Shown here: positions 7,093 to 14,933 of the stretch, piece after piece
Layout: each line of letters begins with the position of its first letter
Numbering within the stretch: position 1 is the first letter of the stretch
NCBI GenBank assembly: GCA_025450555.1
Contig: JANWHF010000208.1
Span: forward strand, 1-19,327
Source: Tepidisphaeraceae bacterium
GTDB taxonomy: Bacteria; Planctomycetota; Phycisphaerae; Tepidisphaerales; Tepidisphaeraceae
Length of the DNA stretch: 19,327 nucleotides
Direction: 5' to 3'
The notes under the pieces: model-generated
The model's database searches: none
Told to the model about the DNA's origin: nothing
The model's input: the letters and a program-made list of their open reading frames with translations, nothing else
Made by a program: the position numbers and the translations under genes

Positions 7093-8325
7093 CTATTTGG
7101 ATTTCTCGCCCGGCCCAAGGCTGACGATCGTCATCGGATCAAAAGTGAAATCGCGCATGAGTTGCTTGAGCGACTGAGGCGTGACCGCGCTGAGCGTCGC
7201 CATGTCCTGTTCGAGCGAGCGATATTCGCGATTGTAGATCCACTGCCCGCCGATCGAGCGCATGCGGCCGAGAGGAATTTCGCCCTGAAGCACCAGGCCG
7301 CTGGCGATTTTATTACGAGCGCGCTCGACTTCATCATCCGCGATGTCATTCTTAGCCTTCTCAAGCTCGGCCAGCGCGATCTTCAGCGCCTGCTCGGTGC
7401 GGGCGGGATCGGTCGTCAGCGCCAGATAAAAGCTGCCGCAACCGTCGTGGGGATAGAAGCCGAAGTCCGCCTCTTCCGCGATTGCATTATCCACCAATGC
7501 CCAATACAGCCGACTTCCATCGGAATCGCCGACCACGTCGGCCAGGACATGAGCCGCGAAGCGCCGATCGTCCTGCGCGCTGGGTCCCGGCATCATTGCC
7601 ATCGTGTATTGGCGATTGAGCTTTTCATCAGTCATGCCGATTTTCTGCGATTTATGCGTCGGCATCGGCTGCACGCGCGGCGCATCGACATGCGGCCAGC
7701 TTCCGCAATACTTTTCCGCGAGCTTCACGATCTGGTCAAAATCGAATTGCCCCGTGACCGACAGCACCATGTTTCCCGGGCCATACCGCTGCTGAAAATA
7801 TCGAGCCATCTGATCGCGTTGAAGTTTCTGGATGGATTGAGGCGAGCCGAGAATGCTCATCGACAGCGGATGGCTGCCGAAGTGGGCATCCATCAGTTTC
7901 TCATAAAGACGATGTCCCGGGTCATCGAGATACATCGCGATCTCTTCGAGGATGACCTTTTTCTCAGTGTTGAAATCTTCGTCACGAATGGCTGGCCGAA
8001 GCAGATGCGACAGATGCTCCAATGCCCGCTCGGTAAACTCCGGCAGCACGTTCGCGTAATAGCCAGTCATCTCCTGCGACGTGAATGCGTTGTACTTGGC
8101 GCCGATCTCGTCAAAGATCCGGTTCACATCCTGCCAGGTATACCGGCTGGAACCTTTGAACATCATGTGCTCGAGAAAGTGCGACACGCCATTGACCGAT
8201 TGATCCTCATCGCGTGAGCCGGTCTTGACGAAAAGCCCAAGGGCGATCGAATGTGCGTCCGGATTCTGCTCGGCCACGATATCCAGGCCGTTGGGCAACT
8301 GCTTGTAATGAAAAGTCAGAGGCAT
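7093..8325 (-). CDS. M16 family zinc metalloprotease, catalytic subunit
   Basis: A 410-residue protein of the M16B (pitrilysin/processing peptidase) family. The inverted zinc motif H-F-L-E-H is at residues 49-53, and the third ligand Glu is in V-I-L-E-E-I (E127 or E128), about 75 residues later as expected. The N-terminal strand P-N-G-L-D-I-V and the stretch K-Y-N-A-F-T-S-Q-E are also typical. The C-terminal half keeps S-R-L-Y, but the usual Arg/Tyr substrate-binding segment (R-E-K-R-G-L-x-Y) is replaced by an acidic, divergent sequence. This suggests it works with the adjacent gene's product, which has that segment but no zinc site. No signal peptide is seen. A GAGGG ribosome binding site lies 8 nt before the ATG. 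It is second in a two-gene operon, 19 nt after the first gene's stop. Confidence 0.92.
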   Translation of the reverse strand: MPLTFHYKQLPNGLDIVAEQNPDAHSIALGLFVKTGSRDEDQSVNGVSHFLEHMMFKGSSRYTWQDVNRIFDEIGAKYNAFTSQEMTGYYANVLPEFTERALEHLSHLLRPAIRDEDFNTEKKVILEEIAMYLDDPGHRLYEKLMDAHFGSHPLSMSILGSPQSIQKLQRDQMARYFQQRYGPGNMVLSVTGQFDFDQIVKLAEKYCGSWPHVDAPRVQPMPTHKSQKIGMTDEKLNRQYTMAMMPGPSAQDDRRFAAHVLADVVGDSDGSRLYWALVDNAIAEEADFGFYPHDGCGSFYLALTTDPARTEQALKIALAELEKAKNDIADDEVERARNKIASGLVLQGEIPLGRMRSIGGQWIYNREYRSLEQDMATLSAVTPQSLKQLMRDFTFDPMTIVSLGPGEKSK

Positions 8326-8344
8326 CGAAAAAACCCTCGCATCG

Positions 8345-9577
8345 TCACGGCATATTCAGAGCTTTGGGGCCGACCGTCACGATCGTGAACGGCCCGGCCT
8401 CATGAGCCTTCAGATAGGCATTGACCTGATCGACTGACACTGAATCGATCGCGTCCTTGATTTCGTCAAGCGGCCGGATTCGGCCACGCATGAAAAAATC
8501 ATGCGCGATGGCGCCGGCCCGCGCACTGGTCGATTCACCCTGCATGATCGTGCTGGCTTTGAGGCCGATCTTGGCGCGCTCCAACTCATCGGCGGTTACG
8601 CCTTCGCGCATGCGGTGCAGTTCGGCGATGAAGCAGTCGAGTGTCGCCTGCGCTCGCTCGTTGCTGGAGCCGGCATACCCCATAATGCTTCCTGATCCTT
8701 TGAGGCTGCTGTAGCCGGCCCAGACGCTGTAGCACAAGCCGCGCTTTTCACGAACTTCGGTGAAGAGCCGACCGCTCATCCCGCCGCTGAGCACTTCGAC
8801 CGCCATGCGCACGGTGTAGTAATCGGGATCCGTCTCCGGCACCGAAGGCCAGGCGATGCCGATATGCGTCTGCTCGCTTTTTTGTTCCTCGTGGAGAACG
8901 CGACCGGGTGGCGGCCTAGTCGCAAACGAAGCTGGCGCTTTGCCGTCCCAATCTCCAAACGTGCGCTCGGCCAGTTCGCGAATCTGATTGAAGTCGATAT
9001 TTCCAGCCAGCGACAAGATCGCGCCCCCTGCGTGATATCGGCTGGCATGATCGGCGCGCACATCCTTTAAGGTCATGCGCTCCAGGTCTTCCACGGTTCC
9101 CATCGAGTTGCGCCCGTAGGGAAAAGGGAAATGCCATTCGCGCAGCTTGACCATCAGCTTCTGGCGCGGGTCATCATCGATCCCCGCCAAGGCTTGCAGA
9201 GCCAAATCGCGCGCGGCGTCAAAACCGCTTTCGGGAAGATGCGGCCGGCGAATGATGTCGCCATACACTTCAAGCCCATCGAGAACGCGCTGCGCGACTG
9301 CCGCCGATCCAAATCGCGTGTGCTGGACGCCAACGCTGCTGGATCGGCGCAAGCCCATGCTGTCCAGATGATCAGTCAATGCGCGGCTGTCGCGCGAGCC
9401 TGCGCCGCGCAAAACCAAATCAGAAAGCACGGTGGCAGACCCGCTTGCATTCAATGGATCCGTGGTCGAGCCCGCCGGAACAAGCAGCGTCATGGCAGCC
9501 GAAACCATGCCGGGCATCCGTTCCCCAAGCAGGGTCAGACCATTTCGGAGGGTGTGCTGAAAATAGCGATCGCCCAA
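8345..9577 (-). CDS. M16 family protein, non-catalytic partner subunit
   Basis: A 410-residue M16 family protein that lacks the zinc site. Residues 49, 52 and 53, which align with the His, Glu and His of the downstream catalytic subunit, are Thr, Ser and Asp. It does carry the full R/Y segment of the C-terminal half, S-G-R-L-F-T-E-V-R-E-K-R-G-L-C-Y. In known M16B heterodimers, such as mitochondrial processing peptidase and some bacterial pairs, one subunit supplies zinc chemistry and the other supplies this segment. The start is TTG at 9577, because AAAGGAG lies 5 nt before it. The longer frame to 9592 would put its start on top of that ribosome binding site. It is first gene of the operon with the catalytic subunit, with its own promoter just upstream. 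Confidence 0.9.
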   Translation of the reverse strand: MGDRYFQHTLRNGLTLLGERMPGMVSAAMTLLVPAGSTTDPLNASGSATVLSDLVLRGAGSRDSRALTDHLDSMGLRRSSSVGVQHTRFGSAAVAQRVLDGLEVYGDIIRRPHLPESGFDAARDLALQALAGIDDDPRQKLMVKLREWHFPFPYGRNSMGTVEDLERMTLKDVRADHASRYHAGGAILSLAGNIDFNQIRELAERTFGDWDGKAPASFATRPPPGRVLHEEQKSEQTHIGIAWPSVPETDPDYYTVRMAVEVLSGGMSGRLFTEVREKRGLCYSVWAGYSSLKGSGSIMGYAGSSNERAQATLDCFIAELHRMREGVTADELERAKIGLKASTIMQGESTSARAGAIAHDFFMRGRIRPLDEIKDAIDSVSVDQVNAYLKAHEAGPFTIVTVGPKALNMP

Positions 9578-9582
9578 CGATA

Positions 9583-9589
9583 CTCCTTT
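9583..9589 (-). promoter_or_regulatory. Ribosome binding site that sets a TTG start
   Basis: On the minus strand AAAGGAG stands 5 nt before TTG at 9577. It is the strongest Shine-Dalgarno in the window and identifies TTG as the initiation codon. The next in-frame ATG would remove conserved N-terminal residues. Confidence 0.75.
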
Positions 9590-9605
9590 CAATCGTGGTT
9601 TTGCG

Positions 9606-9633
9606 ATTATAGGCTTTTCCCAAGGCTTATCAC
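9606..9633 (-). promoter_or_regulatory. Promoter of the M16 protease operon
   Basis: On the minus strand a perfect TATAAT (9606-9611) is preceded at 16 nt by GTGATA (9628-9633, 4 of 6 to TTGACA), which overlaps the stop codon of the upstream zinc-ribbon gene. Predicted transcription start near 9599, about 10 nt ahead of the ribosome binding site. Confidence 0.5.
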
Positions 9634-10304
9634 CTGCGGGTGCGCTTGGTGCGCCGGCGGGCCATTAACGCCTGTTCCTTTCGCGCCGCCGAGGCCGCAA
9701 TCGATTCCGGTTTTAATGCTGCCCGGGCCTTTTGGGCCGATCCTAAGTCGCGCGGAGTGGTTGTAATTCGTTTCAACAGCGAGGCTTCCGGATCGGGGTC
9801 CTCGCCGCAGTTCTGGCAATAGGCATACTGGGGATCGATGATCTGACCGCAATGGATGCAGCAGCCCGCCACGCGCCTGGAGATCATCAGTTTCCTCCGC
9901 TCGAGCGTTTTGATGTATCCCTTTGCCCAGTAATAACCTAGAATCGAGATTCCGACCAACAACACGATTGGATTGAACGCGCTGATGATCAGCACGACCG
10001 CAATCCAACCGATAACCGCACCGGTAAAAAGCAGGTAAATCTTTAAAGGCGGGATGCCTTGGCCGCTCCGGTCGGCCATCTCATTGATGCCCAGCATGAT
10101 CGAGGCACCCAGCACGAAGGGCCAAACCGTCCAGCCTCTTGGCAGCAGAAGATTGACAATGATCCCCACCACGACGAGGCCGGCGATGGCCAGATAGGTC
10201 ACCCGAAGATCGTGCTCGGCGAATTCCTTAAGCCCGCGGCGGAGGTCCCCCCTGGCCCATTCTTTTATCCGAGTTGGCCACCCTTGAAGCACGAATCGAA
10301 GCAT
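9630..10304 (-). CDS. Membrane protein with C-terminal zinc ribbon, hypothetical
   Basis: A 224-residue protein from the ATG at 10304; a TTG at 10328 is in frame but has no better support. The order is a basic N-terminal helix, about four hydrophobic helices (roughly residues 36-54, 59-73, 88-104 and 110-126), then a zinc ribbon with C-I-H-C (149-152) and C-Q-N-C (163-166), and a strongly basic tail ending in R-R-R-T-K-R-T-R-R. The tail and ribbon are expected in the cytoplasm, where they could touch nucleic acid or the membrane surface; this is inference. It lies 52 nt upstream of the M16 operon on the same strand, but that operon has its own promoter. I recognise no named family. Confidence 0.75.
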   Translation of the reverse strand: MLRFVLQGWPTRIKEWARGDLRRGLKEFAEHDLRVTYLAIAGLVVVGIIVNLLLPRGWTVWPFVLGASIMLGINEMADRSGQGIPPLKIYLLFTGAVIGWIAVVLIISAFNPIVLLVGISILGYYWAKGYIKTLERRKLMISRRVAGCCIHCGQIIDPQYAYCQNCGEDPDPEASLLKRITTTPRDLGSAQKARAALKPESIAASAARKEQALMARRRTKRTRR

Positions 10305-10350
10305 AACCAGGTGTCCACGGCGGTACAATAATCCTCACCTTCGACTGTGA

Positions 10351-10379
10351 TGGACGTCAAAGATGGGTTGCGATATTAA
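10351..10379 (+). promoter_or_regulatory. Weak sigma-70-like promoter for the FHA-ATPase gene
   Basis: TGGACG (10351-10356, 4 of 6) and TATTAA (10374-10379, 4 of 6) are 17 nt apart in the divergent intergenic region. The match is modest and the leader would be about 95 nt. I see nothing else distinct between 10305 and 10470. Confidence 0.25.
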
Positions 10380-10471
10380 AGTTGTAATTGGATGGCTGAA
10401 GGGAGACAAAAGGTGATGGGCTGATCGTCTCTGATTCCTCGCCCCAGTGGAGAGCCGATTAGCTTTTGTTC

Positions 10472-10475
10472 AGGA
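10472..10475 (+). promoter_or_regulatory. Ribosome binding site supporting the GTG start at 10483
   Basis: AGGA with a 7-nt spacer to GTG at 10483. The alternative GTG codons in the same frame at 10447 and 10498 have no comparable site, so this sequence decides the start. Confidence 0.5.
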
Positions 10476-10482
10476 TTGGATT

Positions 10483-12330
10483 GTGGATTCATCTCACGTG
10501 AAATCGACGCTGTATCTGGATGTGCAAGGGCCTGCCATTGCCCGGCAGATTCCGGTTGGACCTGAGCCGGTCACGATTGGCCGAAGCTCGCAGAACGTGC
10601 TCGCGCTGGCCGACCATATGGCCAGCCGATTTCATTGCGTGGTGGAGCGAATTGAAGGCGGCGTTCACCTTCGTGATTTGAATTCAAGCAATGGAACGCT
10701 CCTCAACGGGCGTCGCGTCACAGCGTCGCCGCTGACCCCAGGCGATGTTGTGCGGATCGGCAATACACGCATCACACTTGTCGCCCAATCCAATGGCAAC
10801 TCTGGTTTGCCGGGCGAGGGCTTCGAAATGGCGCCAGAGCCACTTGCACCCAACGATCTTCCGCCAAACCTGGATTCCATAACCGCCGACGATCTGGCTG
10901 AACCGCTTTCCGAGGCGGATATGGTTGCCGACGACATGTCGGTGGATGAAGTTCTGCCGATCGATTCGCCGGATGAAGATGCGCTGACACCGATTGCGTC
11001 GGGTCCCGATCCCATTCAAGTTCTGCGCACGCTGGTCGATTCGCTGCCGGACAAGCCGTTTGGTGAGCGCGACATCGCGATGACCAATTCGCGCGGACAG
11101 ATCGTTCATTCCGCGGGGCGCGACAACCGTGCCGAGGCGGGCAAAGACTCGGTCCTTATCTTTCGGCTGCTGCTGCTGGCCGCCTCGCGCAGCCGGGCGA
11201 CCGATTTGCATTTTGAGCCAAAGAATGGCGAATACCTGATTCGCATGCGCGTCGATGGGCTGATGGTCGATGTCGTACGCATATCGCCTGATATGGGGAC
11301 GCGTGTGTCGGCCCTCGTCAAGGTGCTTTCCGATATCGACTTGGCGCAGCGTAACGCGATTCAGGAAGGCCATTTCAGTTCGCGCGTGCCCGGCAGCGCC
11401 GAAGGAAAATTCCGGCGAATCGATTATCGCGTCAGCTTTGCACCGTCGGTGTTCGGCCAGAAGCTGGTGCTTCGTGTCCTCGATACGAGCAATGCGCCGC
11501 TGCACATCGGAAGCCTGGGCCTGCCCAAGTGGATGCGGCAGGAGGTGGAAACGGCGGTGAAGCAGGATGCGGGGATGCTGCTGGTCTGCGGGCCAACGGG
11601 ATCGGGAAAGACAACGACGCTCTATGCGCTTGTGAGAGGCTGCGATGTGCAGCGGCGCAATGTTGTGACGATAGAAGACCCAGTCGAAATCGAACTGCCG
11701 CAGGTCACGCAGATTCCGGTCGATGAATCGCAGGATAAGACTTTTTCGAATCTCCTGCGATCGGTGCTGCGCCAGGATCCGGATGTGATTCTGATCGGCG
11801 AGATTCGCGACACCGAGACAGCCCGCATTGCGATGCAGGCGGCCATCACCGGCCACCTGGTCTATTCGACCATCCACACGCGCGATACGATCGGAACAAT
11901 TTTCCGGCTTCTCGATTTAAATGTGGAGCCATATCTTGTGGCGCAGGCGCTGCAATTGGTCTTGGCACAGCGACTGGTGCGTCAGCTTTGCCAATTTTGC
12001 AAATCGCCGGTAACGCCCACTCGCCAGCAGCTTCAGCGCATGGGACCCGCCGCTGAAGGAGTCACACAATTATTTATCCCGTATGGCTGCGCCAAATGCC
12101 TGGGGACAGGATTTGCCGGCCGGCGTGCATTTTTTGAACTGCTGCGCGTGAGTGACACGATGCGTGATCTCATCGCCCGAGCGCCCACGTTGGGACAGGT
12201 GCAGGAAGCATTGGCCGGCACCCCATTCAAAAGCCTCGCGCATGGTGGTTTTCAACTTACCGCTCAGGGATTGGTCAGCTTCGATGAAATTGATAAGGCG
12301 GTCGGCCGGGAGTCTCAGATCGAAACCTGA
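10483..12330 (+). CDS. FHA domain fused to GspE/PilB-type secretion ATPase
   Basis: A 615-residue protein. The N-terminus (about residues 8-103) is a forkhead-associated domain with G-R-S-S (33-36), S-R-F-H (48-51) and S-S-N-G-T (68-72), the phosphothreonine-binding signature. An acidic linker of about 70 residues follows. The rest is a GspE-type hexameric ATPase: A-T-D-L-H-F-E (239-245), Walker A G-P-T-G-S-G-K-T (370-377), the Asp box I-E-D-P-V-E (397-402), Walker B I-L-I-G-E-I-R-D (436-443), the His box T-I-H-T-R-D (463-468) and the four-Cys zinc site C-Q-F-C (503-506) with C-A-K-C (536-539). Such ATPases power type II secretion or type IV pilus assembly at the inner membrane. The usual GspE N-terminal domain is replaced by the FHA domain. 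No secretin, GspF or pseudopilin gene is nearby. A terminator-like hairpin follows. Confidence 0.92.
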   Translation: MDSSHVKSTLYLDVQGPAIARQIPVGPEPVTIGRSSQNVLALADHMASRFHCVVERIEGGVHLRDLNSSNGTLLNGRRVTASPLTPGDVVRIGNTRITLVAQSNGNSGLPGEGFEMAPEPLAPNDLPPNLDSITADDLAEPLSEADMVADDMSVDEVLPIDSPDEDALTPIASGPDPIQVLRTLVDSLPDKPFGERDIAMTNSRGQIVHSAGRDNRAEAGKDSVLIFRLLLLAASRSRATDLHFEPKNGEYLIRMRVDGLMVDVVRISPDMGTRVSALVKVLSDIDLAQRNAIQEGHFSSRVPGSAEGKFRRIDYRVSFAPSVFGQKLVLRVLDTSNAPLHIGSLGLPKWMRQEVETAVKQDAGMLLVCGPTGSGKTTTLYALVRGCDVQRRNVVTIEDPVEIELPQVTQIPVDESQDKTFSNLLRSVLRQDPDVILIGEIRDTETARIAMQAAITGHLVYSTIHTRDTIGTIFRLLDLNVEPYLVAQALQLVLAQRLVRQLCQFCKSPVTPTRQQLQRMGPAAEGVTQLFIPYGCAKCLGTGFAGRRAFFELLRVSDTMRDLIARAPTLGQVQEALAGTPFKSLAHGGFQLTAQGLVSFDEIDKAVGRESQIET

Positions 12331-12346
12331 GGGGCGTCATGGCTTT

Positions 12347-12422
12347 GAAACTTTCACTGCCATGCGCCATCTATATGATTGAGCTGACCAGCAATCTAAG
12401 GTTTTTTTCATGTGAAAGTTTC
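12347..12422. repeat. 11-bp perfect inverted repeat with 54-nt spacer
   Basis: GAAACTTTCAC (12347-12357) and its exact reverse complement GTGAAAGTTTC (12412-12422) flank the terminator-like hairpin after the FHA-ATPase gene. As RNA this would be a long-range stem enclosing the shorter hairpin; as DNA it could be two protein-binding half sites. An 11-base exact match at this distance is unlikely to be chance, but the role is unknown. Confidence 0.5.
12377..12408 (+). terminator. Terminator-like hairpin and T7 tract after the ATPase gene
   Basis: GATT-(GA)-GCT and AGC-AATC can pair around a GACC loop (12377-12395), a stem of 7 bp with a 2-nt bulge. Six nucleotides later comes a run of seven T (12402-12408). 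The position 46 nt after the ATPase stop fits intrinsic termination. The gap between stem and T tract makes it non-ideal. Confidence 0.4.
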
Positions 12423-12442
12423 CCAAATTGTCCAGATTCGCC

Positions 12443-12469
12443 TTGACCGGCAGTTGGGGCGACGATAAT
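12443..12469 (+). promoter_or_regulatory. Promoter for the zinc-ribbon/propeller gene
   Basis: TTGACC (12443-12448, 5 of 6) and GATAAT (12464-12469, 5 of 6) are separated by 15 nt, slightly short. The predicted transcript would begin near 12476 and carry a small CGACA-ATCA-TGTCG hairpin (12494-12507) before the start codon at 12534. Confidence 0.45.
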
Positions 12470-12533
12470 TTTCAACTTCCATTCTTTTCGTTGCGACAAT
12501 CATGTCGTCATTTGTGAAAAACTGGGGCGGTAT

Positions 12534-14798
12534 ATGGTAACAGATGTAGCTTGTCCGGTTTGTCAGAAACATTATTCCGCGACGCCCGACATGATCGGAA
12601 AGCGCGTGCGATGCCGAAATTGCGCCACCGTTTTTCCGGTCATTCCGCAGGATGCGGGCAGCCTGGAGCCGGTCGGAGTGTCGGCCGCTGAAGATGATTT
12701 GGCGTTGGCCGCACCGCCACCTCCGCCGCCGATGGAAGGCGGCCTCGAGTCTGAATTCGAAACCGCGTTCAGCGATGAAGAAGAGCGGCGCGATCTTCGG
12801 CGGAACATTAAACTCAAGTTCCCCTGGGCCGCGGAATTGGATCGCTTTTTGCCGGCGACGTTGATTGTCATTGCTGTTGTATGGATCTGCGCGCAGACGT
12901 TCCGTTCGCCGGATCTGGGTCCGATTTGGACCGGATTTTTACGAGTCGGCGTCGTGTTCGCGCTCTATGCCTGCCTGATCGTGCCCGTGGTCATGTTCGC
13001 GGCGGGCAAAATTGCGCTCAAACTCAAATACGAGCTTCCGCCGGCAGCACCCTGGCGCGCGGCAGCCGTTTTTTCGCTCCCTTTGATGCTCGGTTATGTT
13101 TTTTGGACTGTCAGCGAGGGCCCATCCGGGTTCGTACTTGGATGCGTCCTGGGATTGATGATTTCCGCGGCTGCCTTCTGGCTGCTGTTTCGTCTTCAAC
13201 CAAAGGAAATCGCTCCGTCGTTCGCAGCGGCGGGGGGAGGTTTTGTCGGAGCGGTACTTGTCTCGATCGGGATCATGGCATTGCTGAACGTGTTCATCAA
13301 TTCCGGCATGATCAGCAGCCACGCCGCTCGCGATCTTCGCGCGAGTCCGCTGGGGCCTGGATTTGCCTGGAATGTGCGCCTCGATAATTCGCCGGCGCAC
13401 CCGGATCAAAATCAATTGCAGTTCGCATCGTCGAACAATTCTAACATTGCCCCTCCGACGACTCAGCAAAGCACTGTCGCGAACAATGATGTTTCGGCCC
13501 AGGCCAACGGTGAACATCCAACCACTTCCCCAAGCGATCCGTCGCCGGCTGCTCAAGTCGCCAGCAGCGGATCTGCGGTCAAGGTGACATCCCTGGCAAC
13601 GCCGGTTGGCAACGGCACTAAGACCTCTAATTTGCCGAGCGATCCGACTTCCTCGTCGGTTTCTACAAACGCCGGTGGATCTAAGGTTTTCGATCTGCCC
13701 GCCGACGCATTGGAGAATTCCGCGTCCGCAGATGACTCATGGCTGGCATCGGTCCGCTCCAAGGCGGTTCCATTTATTACCAGCGTGCAGGCCGCCAAGG
13801 GCATCGCGCCAAGCGATGCGATCATTTACCCGGCGACGCGTTCGGGTTGTATCGCGGTGGTACACCATAAGGACGAAGGGCGGGACGTCATCCAAGTGCT
13901 CGATGCTCAGGGGCAGCCGGTGGGTCAAGATGCTGATCTGCCGCGCGAGGGCAATGGAATTGCCAACAGCCGGGAATATGCCCTGAGCCCCGACGGGCAA
14001 ATGCTGGCGCGTCCCGTGCATTTTCCACGGGCCGGGTTTGCTGTGTGGATGATTCCTCTGCAGCGGAGTGTGGCCATTTCACCGGAATGCGATGCCGGCA
14101 CGGTGCCCCAACTTGTTGGCTTTTGTGACAACGACAAGCTCGTTCTCGAATATGCCCGAAACAAGGAAGACTTCATCGATGTCTGGAGCATCAAGGAAAA
14201 TCGATCGCTCCGGTCCATCATCGTCCCTTCCCATCCATACACCCCTGGCAACTGCGAGATCAGCCCGGATGGGCAGTACGTCGCCTTGGCCGCACGGGTG
14301 GACGGGAAAGCCGCGCTGGAGGTTTACTGCCTGTCGGCGGATCGCATGCCGCAGGATTTGTTGATTAAAGACCTCGATTCGCATTGGGTTGTGCAACCCG
14401 CCGGGATCGCTTTTTCGGGCGATTCATCCAAGGTGGCAATTCTCTTTGTCGAACGCGACGAGGGATTCATCGAGTCCTGGAACCTCAAGAACAAGGCGAC
14501 CCCGCCTAACGAGCAGCTTTGCACCGCCATCCCGGTCCAGGTGATTCGAAATTCCAACAGCGGTGCTCGCGTGCTGGACTGGATCGGCGACGGGACCTGG
14601 CTCATCGGCGGCGATGCAGTGATGGATGTGGCGACCGGCCGATTGCTCGGACGGATCGGGGACAATGCCGTTCGCGGGCAACACGTTGACGGCAGTCGAA
14701 TTGAAGTTCTTTACTCCATGAATCGCGCGATCCACGTTGCCGATCTTCGACTGGATCAGGCAAAAGTGGCATCGATGGCCAGCGGGTCGGGCAACTGA
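12534..14798 (+). CDS. MJ0042-type zinc-ribbon membrane protein with C-terminal propeller-like domain
   Basis: A 754-residue protein in four parts. Residues 1-36 are an MJ0042-type zinc ribbon with Cys at 7, 10, 27 and 30 (C-P-V-C and C-R-N-C). A Pro-rich, acidic linker with six consecutive prolines (61-66) follows. About five hydrophobic helices lie between 104 and 256. A Ser/Thr/Asn-rich spacer (about 285-400) leads to a C-terminal domain (about 405-745) with repeats containing S-P-D-G (485-488 and 577-580), alternating hydrophobic strands and W/Y endings, as in WD40/TolB-like beta-propellers. By topology the ribbon is probably cytoplasmic and the propeller on the far side of the membrane, which is inference. 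This architecture is common in planctomycetes, with no known biochemical role. The start has GGGG 6 nt upstream. Confidence 0.82.
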   Translation: MVTDVACPVCQKHYSATPDMIGKRVRCRNCATVFPVIPQDAGSLEPVGVSAAEDDLALAAPPPPPPMEGGLESEFETAFSDEEERRDLRRNIKLKFPWAAELDRFLPATLIVIAVVWICAQTFRSPDLGPIWTGFLRVGVVFALYACLIVPVVMFAAGKIALKLKYELPPAAPWRAAAVFSLPLMLGYVFWTVSEGPSGFVLGCVLGLMISAAAFWLLFRLQPKEIAPSFAAAGGGFVGAVLVSIGIMALLNVFINSGMISSHAARDLRASPLGPGFAWNVRLDNSPAHPDQNQLQFASSNNSNIAPPTTQQSTVANNDVSAQANGEHPTTSPSDPSPAAQVASSGSAVKVTSLATPVGNGTKTSNLPSDPTSSSVSTNAGGSKVFDLPADALENSASADDSWLASVRSKAVPFITSVQAAKGIAPSDAIIYPATRSGCIAVVHHKDEGRDVIQVLDAQGQPVGQDADLPREGNGIANSREYALSPDGQMLARPVHFPRAGFAVWMIPLQRSVAISPECDAGTVPQLVGFCDNDKLVLEYARNKEDFIDVWSIKENRSLRSIIVPSHPYTPGNCEISPDGQYVALAARVDGKAALEVYCLSADRMPQDLLIKDLDSHWVVQPAGIAFSGDSSKVAILFVERDEGFIESWNLKNKATPPNEQLCTAIPVQVIRNSNSGARVLDWIGDGTWLIGGDAVMDVATGRLLGRIGDNAVRGQHVDGSRIEVLYSMNRAIHVADLRLDQAKVASMASGSGN

Positions 14799-14815
14799 TC
14801 ATCAATTCATTGACC

Positions 14816-14847
14816 CAGTCACATTTTCTGGTGAAAATATGTCACTG
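14816..14847. repeat. Imperfect inverted repeat between the two MJ0042-type genes
   Basis: CAGTCACAT-TTTC and GAAAATATGTCACTG can form a long hairpin around a TGGT loop, with one mismatch and a 2-nt bulge. It starts 18 nt after the stop codon of the upstream gene. No T tract follows, so it may be an mRNA 3'-end hairpin or a binding site. A TG-T-TATGCT extended -10-like element (14869-14877) follows and could start the next transcript, with no clear -35. Confidence 0.35.
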
Positions 14848-14923
14848 AACAAGCAGCTTTTTGAAACGTGTTATGCTTGTTCGTGAGGGTGTAGCGATCT
14901 TCACGCCGACCGTGTTTGTCTTC

Positions 14924-14927
14924 AGGA
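14924..14927 (+). promoter_or_regulatory. Ribosome binding site that sets the start at 14934
   Basis: AGGA with a 6-nt spacer to ATG at 14934. The frame also opens with TTG at 14916, which would lie before this site. Starting at 14934 also gives Cys positions identical to those of the upstream paralogous ribbon. Confidence 0.6.
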
Positions 14928-14933
14928 ACTCAC

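Noticed and set aside
7162..8217. 351-codon open frame on the + strand
   Set aside because: It lies fully antisense to the M16 catalytic subunit, which has clear motifs. Its translation is rich in Arg/His and has no family signature, as expected from the shadow of a GC-rich gene.
10684..11877. 397-codon open frame on the - strand
   Set aside because: Antisense to the FHA-GspE ATPase gene; composition biased to His/Arg/Gln with no recognisable domain.
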